Below the pieces are notes generated by a model. That model ran no database searches. It saw nothing but the letters and a program-made list of their open reading frames with translations, and was not told the origin of the DNA. A program made the translations under genes and the position numbers. From assembly GCF_023205015.1 (NCBI RefSeq), contig NZ_CP096258.1, forward strand, positions 2,418,001 to 2,482,000: a stretch of DNA of 64,000 nt. Reading direction: 5' to 3'. This DNA comes from Providencia rettgeri (lineage in GTDB: Bacteria > Pseudomonadota > Gammaproteobacteria > Enterobacterales > Enterobacteriaceae). Of this stretch, positions 44,823 through 55,046 are shown in pieces; the stretch's first letter is position 1, and every line of letters begins with the position of its first letter.

Positions 44823-46400
44823 TTATTCCCACTCAATAGTCGCAGGCGGTTTGCCGCTGATATCATATACAACCCTAGAAATGCCTTCGACCTCATTAAT
44901 GATGCGGTTTGAAACGCGGCCGAGGAAGTCATAAGGTAAATGAGCCCAATGCGCGGTCATAAAGTCGATGGTTTCTACTGCACGCAGTGAAACAACCCAG
45001 TCATATTTACGGCCATCGCCCATGACGCCAACAGAGCGAACAGGTAAGAATACGGTAAATGCTTGGCTAACTTTATGATATAAATCCGCTTTGTGCAGTT
45101 CTTCGATAAAGATAGCGTCTGCGCGACGTAATAAGTCACAGTACTCTTTCTTCACCTCGCCTAATACGCGAACCCCTAAGCCTGGGCCTGGGAATGGGTG
45201 GCGATATAACATGTCATACGGCAGACCTAGTTCTAGACCAATCTTACGGACTTCATCTTTAAACAGCTCTTTTAATGGCTCAACTAAACCAAGCTTCATG
45301 TCATCCGGCAGACCACCTACGTTATGGTGAGACTTGATAACGTGTGCTTTACCGGTTGCGGATGCTGCTGATTCGATAACATCTGGGTAAATTGTTCCTT
45401 GAGCCAACCATTTGATATTAGGCAGCTTAGATGACTCTTCATCAAATACTTCGATAAAGACGTGACCAATTTTTTTGCGTTTAGCTTCTGGATCGCTGAT
45501 CCCAGCTAATGCATTTAAGAAGCGATCTTCGGCTTTTGCATGGATGATGTTCAGGTCAAATTTACCCGCGAACATTTCCATCACTTGGTCTGCTTCATTT
45601 AAACGTAATAAACCGTTATCAACGAATACACAGGTTAAACGTTTACCAATTGCGCGGTTTAATAACAGTGCGGTAACTGATGAATCAACACCGCCCGATA
45701 ATGCGAGCAGTACATGGTCATCACCAATTTGTTCTTTTAAACGGGCGACTGTGTCTTCGATGATTGCAGCTGGTGTCCATAGGGCTTCACAGCGACAAAT
45801 ATCTTTAACGAAACGCGTTAAAATATTTAAGCCTTGGTGAGTGTGAGTGACTTCTGGGTGGAATTGCACACCGTAGAATTTTTTCTCTTCATTTGCCATG
45901 ATGGCATATGGGCAGCTTGGTGTACTGGCAATGGTTTTAAAGTCTGCTGGAATTGCAGTCACTTTATCGCCATGGCTCATCCAGACATCTAGTACTGGTT
46001 TACCCGCTTCGTTCAGAGAGTCATGAATATCACGGAATAATTCACATTGCTCGGTGATTTCAACATTAGCATAACCGAACTCACGTTCACCAGAAACTTC
46101 AACTGCACCACCCAGTTGCATTGACATGGTTTGCATGCCATAACAAATACCTAATACAGGAACGCCCGCATTAAATACGTAATCAGGAGCACGTGGACTA
46201 TCTGATTCAGTCGTACTTTCTGGCCCACCAGAAAGAATGATACCGTTTGGATTAAATTCTCGAATTTGTTCTTCTGTAACGTCCCACGCCCAGAGTTCAC
46301 AGTAAACGCCAATTTCACGGATACGACGGGCGATCAGCTGTGTATATTGCGAGCCGAAATCAAGAATAAGAATGCGATGTTTATGGATATTTGTTGTCAT
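44823..46400 (-). CDS. guaA: GMP synthase (glutamine-hydrolysing)
   Basis: A 525-residue enzyme, the E. coli length. The N-terminal glutamine amidotransferase has nucleophile C86 (VLGICYGMQTM) and the His-Glu of FHPEVTHT. The ATP pyrophosphatase has the P-loop LALSGGVDSSVTALLL. The C-terminal dimerisation domain ends ISGKPPATIEWE. It converts XMP to GMP. The open frame extends eight codons upstream, but the family starts MTxNIHKHRILILDFGSQY, so 46400 is used. Second gene of guaBA, with a 85-bp gap holding a hairpin. Confidence 0.97.
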   Translation of the reverse strand: MTTNIHKHRILILDFGSQYTQLIARRIREIGVYCELWAWDVTEEQIREFNPNGIILSGGPESTTESDSPRAPDYVFNAGVPVLGICYGMQTMSMQLGGAVEVSGEREFGYANVEITEQCELFRDIHDSLNEAGKPVLDVWMSHGDKVTAIPADFKTIASTPSCPYAIMANEEKKFYGVQFHPEVTHTHQGLNILTRFVKDICRCEALWTPAAIIEDTVARLKEQIGDDHVLLALSGGVDSSVTALLLNRAIGKRLTCVFVDNGLLRLNEADQVMEMFAGKFDLNIIHAKAEDRFLNALAGISDPEAKRKKIGHVFIEVFDEESSKLPNIKWLAQGTIYPDVIESAASATGKAHVIKSHHNVGGLPDDMKLGLVEPLKELFKDEVRKIGLELGLPYDMLYRHPFPGPGLGVRVLGEVKKEYCDLLRRADAIFIEELHKADLYHKVSQAFTVFLPVRSVGVMGDGRKYDWVVSLRAVETIDFMTAHWAHLPYDFLGRVSNRIINEVEGISRVVYDISGKPPATIEWE

Positions 46401-46440
46401 TTGAGGAGAATTCCAAAAATTCAAGTCAAAAATAAGAATC

Positions 46441-46468
46441 GGTGACGCAATCGAACGAATGCGCCACC
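46441..46468 (-). terminator. Hairpin in the guaB-guaA gap
   Basis: On the minus strand GGTGGCGCA pairs with TGCGTCACC (one G-T), loop 10. A moderate T-tract follows. It may reduce guaA transcription or protect the guaB 3' end. Confidence 0.4.
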
Positions 46469-46485
46469 CTGAGAAATTTTATCGA

Positions 46486-47952
46486 TTATTGCCCCAAACG
46501 ATAGTTTGGAGATTCTTTCGTGATAGTAACATCATGGACGTGGCTTTCTTGGATACCGGCTCCACTGATACGAACAAACTCTGCTTTTGTCCTTAATGCA
46601 TCAATAGTACCACAACCTGTCAGCCCCATACAGGAACGTAAACCACCCATTTGTTGATGAATGATTTCTTTTAAACGGCCTTTATACGCGACACGGCCTT
46701 CAATCCCTTCTGGCACTAATTTATCTGCCGCATTATCCGATTGGAAGTAGCGGTCTGACGAACCTTTAGACATCGCACCAAGTGAGCCCATACCACGATA
46801 TGCTTTGTAAGTACGGCCTTGGAATAAAATAGTTTCTCCAGGAGACTCTTCTGTTCCTGCGAACATTGAGCCGACCATCACACAGGCTGCGCCTGCTGCG
46901 ATAGCTTTAGAGATGTCGCCTGAGAAACGAATACCACCATCCGCAATAACAGGAATACCCGTACCTTCAAGTGCTTCTGCCGCTTCTGCAATCGCTGTGA
47001 TTTGCGGTACACCTACACCTGTTACGATACGAGTGGTACAAATAGAACCCGGACCAATACCCACTTTAACTGCGCTAACACCTGCATCTGCTAAGGCTTT
47101 AGCCCCTTCAGCTGTTGCAACGTTACCGCCTATGATTTGTAATTCAGGGTATTTTTGGCGGGTTTCACGAATACGTTGTAATACGCCTTCTGAATGGCCA
47201 TGTGATGAGTCAATTAATAAAACATCAACGCCAGCGGCCACCAGTGCATCAACACGCTCTTCATTTCCTGCACCAGCACCAACCGCAGCACCAACACGTA
47301 AACGGCCTTGCTCGTCTTTACACGCGTTTGGTTTACGTTCTGCTTTTTGGAAATCTTTTACGGTGATCATCCCTAACAAATGAAAGTTATCATCGATCAC
47401 TAAGGCTTTTTCAACACGTTTTTCATGCATTTTTTGTAAAACAATTTCACGTGCTTCACCTTCTTTGACGGTCACTAAACGCTCTTTTGGCGTCATCACA
47501 GCAGTAACAGGTTGGTCTAAATCTGTCACGAAACGGACGTCACGGCCTGTAATGATACCGACTAACGAGTTGTCTTTAGCAACAACAGGATAACCCGCGA
47601 ACCCATTACGCTCAGCCATTTCTTGCACTTCACGAATGGTCGTATCTGGCGTTACGGTGACAGGGTCAGTAACCACACCACTTTCATGCTTTTTCACACG
47701 GCGAACTTCTTCCGCTTGGCGCTCGATAGTCATGTTTTTATGGATGAAGCCAATGCCACCTTCTTGTGCCAATGCGATAGCAAGATCAGATTCAGTGACA
47801 GTATCCATGGCTGCAGAAAGCATAGGGATGTTCAGGCGGATGTTTGCAGTCAGTTGAGTTGATAAGTCTGCAGTATTTGGTAATACCGTTGAGTGTGCAG
47901 GAACGAGTAAAACGTCGTCGAAAGTTAGTGCTTCTTTTTTAATGCGTAACAT
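46486..47952 (-). CDS. guaB: IMP dehydrogenase
   Basis: A 488-residue enzyme, the E. coli length. The catalytic Cys is in GPGSICTTRIVTGVG (about residue 305), and the flap has RGMGSLGAM. Two CBS domains occupy about residues 95-205 (GVVTDPVTVTPDTTIREV, MTPKERLVTVKEGE). It oxidises IMP to XMP, the limiting step to GMP. The ATG at 47952 gives the family start MLRIKKEALTFDDVLLVPAHS. First gene of guaBA; its promoter overlaps a PurR box. Confidence 0.98.
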   Translation of the reverse strand: MLRIKKEALTFDDVLLVPAHSTVLPNTADLSTQLTANIRLNIPMLSAAMDTVTESDLAIALAQEGGIGFIHKNMTIERQAEEVRRVKKHESGVVTDPVTVTPDTTIREVQEMAERNGFAGYPVVAKDNSLVGIITGRDVRFVTDLDQPVTAVMTPKERLVTVKEGEAREIVLQKMHEKRVEKALVIDDNFHLLGMITVKDFQKAERKPNACKDEQGRLRVGAAVGAGAGNEERVDALVAAGVDVLLIDSSHGHSEGVLQRIRETRQKYPELQIIGGNVATAEGAKALADAGVSAVKVGIGPGSICTTRIVTGVGVPQITAIAEAAEALEGTGIPVIADGGIRFSGDISKAIAAGAACVMVGSMFAGTEESPGETILFQGRTYKAYRGMGSLGAMSKGSSDRYFQSDNAADKLVPEGIEGRVAYKGRLKEIIHQQMGGLRSCMGLTGCGTIDALRTKAEFVRISGAGIQESHVHDVTITKESPNYRLGQ

Positions 47953-48005
47953 AGGCAATATCCCACCAGGCAGCGTTATGGAAAGGTATAAAATATTGCC
48001 GCGGC

Positions 48006-48031
48006 ATTATACACACCGAAAACGGTTGCTT
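48006..48031 (-). promoter_or_regulatory. guaB promoter with PurR box
   Basis: On the minus strand a perfect -10 TATAAT (48011-48006), extended by TG, is preceded by AAGCAACCGTTTTCGG (48031-48016). This matches 15 of 16 positions of the PurR consensus ANGCAANCGNTTNCNT. The box fills the spacer, so bound PurR would block RNA polymerase. guaBA is a known PurR target in E. coli. Confidence 0.75.
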
Positions 48032-48123
48032 CCAGCGTTTTTTTGAAAAAAAACTTGATAACTCTTATGGCTGCGTTAGTATCTATCGATTAAGTCATTG
48101 TTTTAAAATTTGATCTGGCTCAC

Positions 48124-49491
48124 ATGTCGACATCACAAAATAGCGCAATTTACTCTGTTAGCAAGCTTAACCAGACAGTTCGAGAACTTCTTGATAACCA
48201 AATGGGTCGTATTTGGCTAACCGCAGAAATTTCTAATTTTTCGCAGCCAAGTTCAGGTCATTGGTATCTCACCTTAAAAGATGATCGGGCTCAGGTTCGT
48301 GCAGCCATGTTCCGTGGGCAAAATGCGCGAGTCACTTTCCGCCCTCAGAATGGCCAACAGGTGTTAGTCAGAGCGACCGTCACCTTATATGAGCCGCGAG
48401 GCGACTATCAATTAATCCTTGAAAGCATGCAGCCAGCTGGTGAAGGCTTACTACAACAGCGTTTTGAGCTATTAAAACAAACGCTAAGCGCACAAGGCTT
48501 ATTTGATATTATTCATAAAAAACCGCTCCCTAGCCCTGCTAAATCTGTCGGTATCATTACCTCAGCAACGGGTGCGGCACTGCATGACATTTTAAATATT
48601 TTGCGTCGTCGTGACCCTTCCCTGCCTATCATCATCTACCCAACGGCCGTTCAAGGTGAGATGGCGCCAGCACAAATTGCTCGAATGATTGAGCTAGCAA
48701 ACCTACGTCAAGAATGCGATGTGTTGATCGTCGGTCGCGGTGGCGGCTCACTTGAAGATTTATGGGCATTTAATGAAGAAATCGTTGCTAGAGCCATTTT
48801 TTCTAGTCAACTGCCTATAATTAGCGCTGTTGGCCATGAGACCGATGTGACCATTGCCGACTATGTCGCGGACGTAAGAGCTCCAACCCCATCGGCGGCC
48901 GCTGAGCTTGTTAGCCGTAATCAATTGGAAATGCTCCGCCAGCTAAAATCAGCGCAGCAACACCTTGAAATAGCGATGGATTACTATATAGCAGGTCAAC
49001 AACAAAGATTTGCTCGTTTGCATCATCGCCTACAACAACAGCACCCGCAATTGCGGTTGGCGAGGCAACATAACCAACTCAATCTATTGCAGCAAAAGCT
49101 GACGCAGTCGATGACGCGGCAACTACAAAGTTCAACGGCTAAATTTGAAAAAGTTAATCGTCGTTTACTGCAAAATGATTTGCGTCCTCAATTGCAAAAA
49201 CAGCAGCGTCAGTTGCAGCAGACACAGTATCATTTGCAGAATATGGTCACGAGTTTGGTTAATAGTTACCGCCAACGTTTCGCAGTGGCTTGTTCGAAAA
49301 TGGAAGCGGTTAGCCCATTAGCGACCCTAGCTCGCGGGTTTAGTATAAGTGAAACCGCTAAAGGCACCGTGTTGAAAAAAACCAGCCAAGTGAAAGTTGG
49401 TCAACCACTGAGAACTCGCCTTAATGATGGCTGGGTTGAAAGCCAAGTCACCCACATTGAGAAGGTTAAAGCCAAAAGAGTATCGAAATAA
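48124..49491 (+). CDS. xseA: Exodeoxyribonuclease VII large subunit
   Basis: A 455-residue protein (E. coli 456 aa). N-terminal OB-fold: AIYSVSKLNQTVRELLDNQMGRIWLTAEISNF. The nuclease core has VGIITSATGAALHDILNILRRRDP, VGRGGGSLEDLWAFNEE and SAVGHETDVTIADYVADVRAPTPSAAAE. A Gln-rich coiled coil (about 275-390) follows. With XseB it degrades single-stranded DNA. Divergent from guaB, as in E. coli. Confidence 0.97.
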   Translation: MSTSQNSAIYSVSKLNQTVRELLDNQMGRIWLTAEISNFSQPSSGHWYLTLKDDRAQVRAAMFRGQNARVTFRPQNGQQVLVRATVTLYEPRGDYQLILESMQPAGEGLLQQRFELLKQTLSAQGLFDIIHKKPLPSPAKSVGIITSATGAALHDILNILRRRDPSLPIIIYPTAVQGEMAPAQIARMIELANLRQECDVLIVGRGGGSLEDLWAFNEEIVARAIFSSQLPIISAVGHETDVTIADYVADVRAPTPSAAAELVSRNQLEMLRQLKSAQQHLEIAMDYYIAGQQQRFARLHHRLQQQHPQLRLARQHNQLNLLQQKLTQSMTRQLQSSTAKFEKVNRRLLQNDLRPQLQKQQRQLQQTQYHLQNMVTSLVNSYRQRFAVACSKMEAVSPLATLARGFSISETAKGTVLKKTSQVKVGQPLRTRLNDGWVESQVTHIEKVKAKRVSK

Positions 49492-49500
49492 TTATTTTAT

Positions 49501-49534
49501 CCACTTATCTCGATAAAAATAACGAGATAAGTGG
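49501..49534. terminator. Bidirectional hairpin between xseA and hasR
   Basis: CCACTTATCTCG pairs with CGAGATAAGTGG, a perfect 12-bp stem with a 10-base loop, between two convergent genes. Confidence 0.7.
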
Positions 49535-49553
49535 TGTTAAATTTATATGTTGA

Positions 49554-51812
49554 TTAGAAACGCACCTGTCCACCTATCATATAGGTACGCCCTCTACCCG
49601 TTTCGTTATTTCGTCCTCGTTCTTCCATAATTGCACCCGAATTTGCACGATTTAATGCATCGGTATAGTTTTTATTTGTCACATTGTTAATGGTCATCAT
49701 CAACTTAACGTTTTTATTGATTTCATAATCTGCATAGACATCAACAATAGTAGGCTGTTTTTCATATTTTTCCGTCATTGCATCACCATTTTGGTCGGCA
49801 TCAAGAATTGGGCTAATCCGCTTAGACGGCCCTGTCCACGTTATCGTTGAACCCAGTGTCAGCTTTTCATCCAGCAAACGCACACCTGAGTCTAATGTTA
49901 GGTAATAGTCGGGTAATTGCGTAAAGTCTCCAGCACTAAATGCAGAGGTACTATTAATAGAAACCGGTTGTTTCCCTGACTCTTTGGTATAGGAAATCAT
50001 TGAGTAAAATACTCCTGCATCATAGTTGGCTTGCAATTCATACCCTCGCAGATTCACATTTCGGTGGTCATTCACATACATTTCTGCTCGCTGAGACATG
50101 GTTGGATTCTCTTTATCCCATACATCATCATTGACTAAACACCAATCAAATTCATCCTGTGGATTGGAACGACAAAGAATGAAAGCCTTACTTGTGATGT
50201 AATCTTTAACCTGAGTATGAAACCACAATGCTTTCAGATTAAATTGGTCGCCCTCCACCACTAAATCAGGTTTTAAGCTATTAAAGCCAACCTGCCACGT
50301 TTTCGATTTTTCACCTTTAAGAAATGGATTCATGCTCTGACCACCATTTGAGGAGAAAAAAGCTTCTTGTGAATTTGGCGCTCGCATTGAATGAGCATAG
50401 CTAACAAAGGGTTGGAATTCAGGAATAGGTTGCGCGGATAACAAGATACCCGGGTTAATACCGCTATCTTTAATATTCAGATTACTGGCTTCTTGAGGAA
50501 AACATTTCTCTGTTGCATCACACTCAGGTTTATAGCCCTTCACATTATAATTGAGGTAATTAAGGTCAAATACCGCTGTATAAATATCATACTTTGCTTC
50601 AAATTGAGTATATAGGCTCGCGATATCTTGTTTTCCACTTGGCGCAAATGGATTGTTGATCTGAGTGTTTGGATCTTCAACTGGCTGAGCAACTTTACTG
50701 TATTTGGTTTTCATTAATTTCGAGCCAACTTGCTATTTATAATCCACATCTCCATAAGAAAAATGGCTTGTATTGGATAAATTAATACTATCGGATTTAT
50801 TTTTAGAGATGGCATCTCTATATGCACCACCAATAGGATCACCTTGGAGTTTTTGCTCATTATTTCCATGGCTTGCCAATATTTCCACATCAATTAATTC
50901 ATTTAATGGGGTGTATTTATATTTAAGATAATAATCATCACTGTTAATCTTTCTGCTGGTTAGTTTATTTTGCAAGAAACGACCACTGAATTCTAATTCA
51001 TGGCTGTCATTCGGTTTATATTTTAACTTTGCCAATTGAGATTGTGGCTTTTGTTTGAATGAGGGATCTGTGGCAAATTCATCACTATCAAACCCATCGC
51101 CATTCTTATAACTACCAGGAATATTATGACCGCTAATTGCAATTAAACCACCAAAGTAGCCATCATCTTGTAATAATGTCTTCCCCGCAACCGCAACCAT
51201 CCCGTTATAACCGAGGCCATTATCTCCCCAGCTAGCTTTACTACGCAGGCCATATAAGTTGTTGTTGAAAATCACATCATCAATACCGATAGTACGAAAA
51301 TTTGCACTCCCCGCTAACGCATTTACGCTGTTACTCCCATTCAGTTGCCCTTTCTCTACTTCCACAGCCACTATAAAGTTAGGATCTATTAATGAGCCAA
51401 AATCATTACTTGGCTGCATTCCGTGTGTGTACTTACTTGGGGAATTACCATAATAACTTTGCATGATACCATCAACCATCATATTCACGCGACCAAAACC
51501 ACTTAACCCGCGAATATTCACGTTAACCGTTCCTTGGCTAGCATCCATTTGCGTATAAGTCCCAGGCATGGTGCGGATTATTTTATCCATCGACTGCAAT
51601 TTATTTTCTGTACCAACCGCGCTATAAGCACCCGGTTTTTCCAATGCTTTGACTAATGGCGTTTGTTTCTGCGCACCCGAAACTTTTAATTGGCTAAAAT
51701 TAACCACACCCTCTTTCTGCTTATTTTGCTGCTGTGTATTTTCAGCCAAAGCAATCCCTTGGTAGCTAGTCGTAATAATACCAGCAACCATAATTATTGT
51801 TTTATTATTCAT
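49554..51812 (-). pseudogene. hasR: HasR-type TonB-dependent heme receptor, interrupted by one in-frame amber codon
   Basis: The frame encodes a 752-residue outer membrane receptor with a single internal TAG at 50735-50733. Reading through, the frame stays the same on both sides: DVDYK-stop-QVGSKLMKTKY. Signal peptide, plug (VNIRGLSGFGRVNMMVDGIMQ; NALAGSANFRTIG) and 22-strand barrel are present. The extracellular MRAPNSQE and NPFLKGEKSKTW boxes match the FRAP/NPNL motifs of heme receptors, and the sequence follows Serratia HasR closely. Each half has a start: 359 residues from 51812 and a possible 386 from 50714. The second half lacks a signal peptide, so it could not be exported alone. It is the last gene of the operon after opB. 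Confidence 0.8.
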
Positions 51813-51952
51813 TAAACCATTCCTGTAAACGTACTGTGTGTCATACGCTCACACTGCTAACACAGAGCAAATAAAGCCTGTGAAAAGGCTCAACAACAAT
51901 GTCATTAATATTGTTGTTGGCCTGAAATAACCTAGTTTTTATAGGTTAATTA

Positions 51953-54085
51953 TTATTTTAAATAAGGGAAATATTTATCTTTATTTTCAAGCATAAGAAT
52001 AAAACTATATTCTTGGGCAATATCATCTAATGCATTAAAGCGGCCCGATTTACCACCATGCCCTGCATTCATATTCGTTTCTAATAATAATAATGAGTTG
52101 CCTTGCTTAATATCTCGCAATTTAGCCACCCATTTTGCAGGTTCCCAATATTGAACTTGTGAGTCATGTAGCCCTGTCGTCACTAAAATATGTGGGTAAT
52201 GTTGTGCTTTGATATTATCATAAGGGCTATACGCTTTAATTCGCCAGTAATCTTCTTCATTTTCAGGGTTACCCCACTCATCGTATTCCCCGGTGGTCAG
52301 CGGAATTGATGGGTCTAACATTGTGGTCACTACATCCACAAATGGAACCGCGGAAACAACCCCCTCGTATAAATTAGGTGCCATGTTCACTACAGCGCCC
52401 ATTAATAAGCCACCCGCACTACCCCCCATGGCATACACATGTCCTGCTTTACCATAACCTTCTGATAATAACCCTTTGGTTGCATCAATAAAGTCAGTAA
52501 ATGTATTCATCTTGTGGATTGTTTTGCCTTGTATGTACCAATTTTTACCTAAATCACCACCACCACGAATATGTGCAATCGCGTAAACAAAACCACGATC
52601 CAGTAAAGACAAACGAGATGAGCTAAATGAAGGATCAATGCCATACCCATAAGCGCCATAACCATAGACTAACAATGGATTTTGGCCATGTTTGAAGAGT
52701 TCTTTACGATAAACCAAGGAAACCGGAACTTTTACTCCATCTTGTGCGGTAACCCAAATACGCTCACTTTGGTAGTTTTGCTTATTAAAATCTTTAACTT
52801 CTTCTTGTTTTAAAAGCTGTTTTTCTTGAGTCAGCATATTAATTTCATATACTGAAGACGGTGTGGTCATTGATGAGTAGCCGTAGCGTAGTGTGTCTGT
52901 ATCAGGCTCAGGGTTATTACTAATCCATGCCATATACGTTGGGTCATCAAAGCTCACTTGGTTTTCTTTATGCGTTAACCAGCTGATTTGGCGAATATTT
53001 ACTAAGCCATTTTGGCGCTCTTCTACAACTAACCAATTATTAAATAAAGCAAAACCTTCAAGATCAACCCCATCACGTGGGGCTATAAAGCTTGCCCACG
53101 GCGCTGAAATATTATCTACAATATATAAACCAAATAATGGGTGTTGGTGATTAGAACGAATGTAAAGTTTACCATTGAAATGATCAGGATAGTACTCAAC
53201 CCCAACTTGACGTGGTTTTAAGATTTTAGCGTCATTTTGTGGCTGATTTGCATCAATTAACCGATATTCAGAAGTTTCAGTACTCGTGATACCTATTAAA
53301 ATAAAATCTTTTGACGTCGATTTCGCTAAACTAACGTAAAAAGTATCATCCTTTTCTTCATACACCAGTTTGTCTTGAGTTTGCTGTGTACCATATTGGT
53401 GCCTAACGACTTGATAAGGAAGCAATGTTTGCTTGTCCTTATTCACATAGAATAGCGTTTGGTTGTCATTGGCCCAAACAATATTACCTGATGTATTGGT
53501 TAACACATTTTCTTGCCACTCGCTCTCATCAATTTTGCGAAATGACACGACAAATTCATTACGCCCTTGGCGATCTTCAGCAATGGCAAGCGTGGTATTA
53601 TCTGGCGAAATAGCTAATGCGCCCATACGATAATATTCAGTGCCTTCTGCACGTTCATTACCATCAACTAATACAACCCATTCACCCTGGCTATTTACCG
53701 GACGCCTTTCATAGATAGAGTAGTTTTTACCTGCAACCACTCGAGAGCGGTAAGTATAACCATTATAATTATAAGGAACTGATTCATCGTCCTGCTTCAT
53801 ACGTGAAAAAAGTTCATCGTAAATTTCTTTTTTTAACGGCTCACCTTTTTCAAGTTGTTGCTGCGTATAATTATTTTCTTGCGTTAAATATTCGATAACG
53901 TCTGGAGACTCACGCTGGTCATCTCTTAACCAATAGTAGTTATCAACACGGGCATCTCCGTGAGTGGTAATGGTATGAGGCTGTTTTTTGGCTATTGGCG
54001 CTGACATTCTTTCCTCCGCAGCACTCGTTGCTGCATATAAACCAAGTGATGTAATAAGACAAAACTCAGTGAGTTTATTACGCAT
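51953..54085 (-). CDS. Oligopeptidase B-like serine peptidase with signal peptide
   Basis: A 710-residue S9A peptidase, aligned end to end with E. coli PtrB (686 aa). The catalytic triad is visible: Ser in YAMGGSAGGLLMG, Asp in TGLHDSQVQYWEP, His in MNAGHGGKSGRFN. The beta-propeller covers about residues 80-430. Unlike PtrB, it starts with a signal peptide (MRNKLTEFCLITSLGLYAATSAAEE), so it should be periplasmic or secreted. Oligopeptidase B cuts after Arg and Lys in short peptides. It starts 12 bp after the TonB-like gene and precedes hasR, so it belongs to the heme locus. Confidence 0.85.
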   Translation of the reverse strand: MRNKLTEFCLITSLGLYAATSAAEERMSAPIAKKQPHTITTHGDARVDNYYWLRDDQRESPDVIEYLTQENNYTQQQLEKGEPLKKEIYDELFSRMKQDDESVPYNYNGYTYRSRVVAGKNYSIYERRPVNSQGEWVVLVDGNERAEGTEYYRMGALAISPDNTTLAIAEDRQGRNEFVVSFRKIDESEWQENVLTNTSGNIVWANDNQTLFYVNKDKQTLLPYQVVRHQYGTQQTQDKLVYEEKDDTFYVSLAKSTSKDFILIGITSTETSEYRLIDANQPQNDAKILKPRQVGVEYYPDHFNGKLYIRSNHQHPLFGLYIVDNISAPWASFIAPRDGVDLEGFALFNNWLVVEERQNGLVNIRQISWLTHKENQVSFDDPTYMAWISNNPEPDTDTLRYGYSSMTTPSSVYEINMLTQEKQLLKQEEVKDFNKQNYQSERIWVTAQDGVKVPVSLVYRKELFKHGQNPLLVYGYGAYGYGIDPSFSSSRLSLLDRGFVYAIAHIRGGGDLGKNWYIQGKTIHKMNTFTDFIDATKGLLSEGYGKAGHVYAMGGSAGGLLMGAVVNMAPNLYEGVVSAVPFVDVVTTMLDPSIPLTTGEYDEWGNPENEEDYWRIKAYSPYDNIKAQHYPHILVTTGLHDSQVQYWEPAKWVAKLRDIKQGNSLLLLETNMNAGHGGKSGRFNALDDIAQEYSFILMLENKDKYFPYLK

Positions 54086-54097
54086 AATTAATCCAAT

Positions 54098-54901
54098 CTA
54101 TTTTTCATTAAGAGTAAAATCAATAGGGATCCTGACTGTTACCCGCCCATTCATTAAAATTTCGGCCGGTGGTTCAGGCAACGGTGCTGCCCTTGATAAC
54201 ACCTGCAACGCTTCTCTATCCAACGACCGCGTTCCAGATGAATTCACCAAGTCGCTAGCAAGCAAAAAGCCTTGTGGATCAACCGTAAATGTCACGGTTG
54301 ATTGACCAACTCGCCCTCGCCTTACGGCCTCTTCAGGGAACCGCTTGTATTTATTTAATTTCCCCAAGACTTGAGCTTCCCACAGCCGCTTCGCGTTATC
54401 TATCGATTGTGACTGGCTGTTAAACTCTGCGGCAACTTTCTGAGTCTGTCGTGGTGCTGCCGCATCACTGGTGACAGGAGCATCATTGGCCTTTGAATCA
54501 GTCGCTTGTTTTTGTTCAACCGTCTGTTTTTCACGCTTTTGTTTTTTAACTTCAACTGTTCGCTGTTTACTCACCGCCTTAGCCACTTGCACTTCTGCCT
54601 GCTCATTGACAGCCAATGGCGGTATAATCTTTTCCTCTGATGGCATTTCATGGGCCTGACTTGCCACCGATAACTCTTGTAACTGACCAATGTTAACTTC
54701 CGTTAGCTGCTCCGCTTGCGATTCAATCGAAATCTCCATAACCACGGATGGCGGTGGCAATAACTCTTCCCATTGTTGATTGTGAGTTACCCAGATATAC
54801 ACCCCAACAACCACAACATGAAGAGCGATTGCCAATGCGAACCACCCACTCATCTTTGTCGTTCGCTTTAAATATTCATTTTCAAATGTTGTTATGCTCA
54901 T
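54098..54901 (-). CDS. TonB-like energy transducer (HasB type)
   Basis: A 267-residue protein with the TonB layout. A short cytosolic N-terminus and one membrane helix (about residues 18-38) are followed by a long linker rich in Glu, Gln and Lys rather than Pro. The C-terminal TonB domain (about 170-260) contains NKYKRFPEEAVRRGRVGQSTVTFTVDPQGFLLASDLVNSSG and ends in a PIDFTLNEK strand. Its place next to a HasR gene suggests a dedicated HasB-like partner. No ExbB or ExbD gene is in the window, so it would borrow the main complex. Confidence 0.85.
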   Translation of the reverse strand: MSITTFENEYLKRTTKMSGWFALAIALHVVVVGVYIWVTHNQQWEELLPPPSVVMEISIESQAEQLTEVNIGQLQELSVASQAHEMPSEEKIIPPLAVNEQAEVQVAKAVSKQRTVEVKKQKREKQTVEQKQATDSKANDAPVTSDAAAPRQTQKVAAEFNSQSQSIDNAKRLWEAQVLGKLNKYKRFPEEAVRRGRVGQSTVTFTVDPQGFLLASDLVNSSGTRSLDREALQVLSRAAPLPEPPAEILMNGRVTVRIPIDFTLNEK

Positions 54902-54936
54902 TTTTATCTTACATACTTACGTACTCTCACATAAAC

Positions 54937-54978
54937 GCAAATGATAATTAATAACAAATGAAAATGGAAATCATTTCT
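54937..54978 (-). promoter_or_regulatory. Two Fur-box-like sites upstream of the TonB-like gene
   Basis: GCAAATGATAATTAATAAC (54937-54955) matches 14 of 19 Fur consensus bases, and GAAAATGGAAATCATTTCT (54960-54978) matches 13 of 19. They lie 36 bp and more before the tonB-like ATG. Two adjacent sites suggest strong iron repression of the tonB-opB-hasR unit. Confidence 0.6.
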
Positions 54979-55046
54979 TAATGAAAATAAAGATTACTTC
55001 ACAAAATTAACTTTTTTGAAATCATTAGGTTGCTATTATTTAGTCA

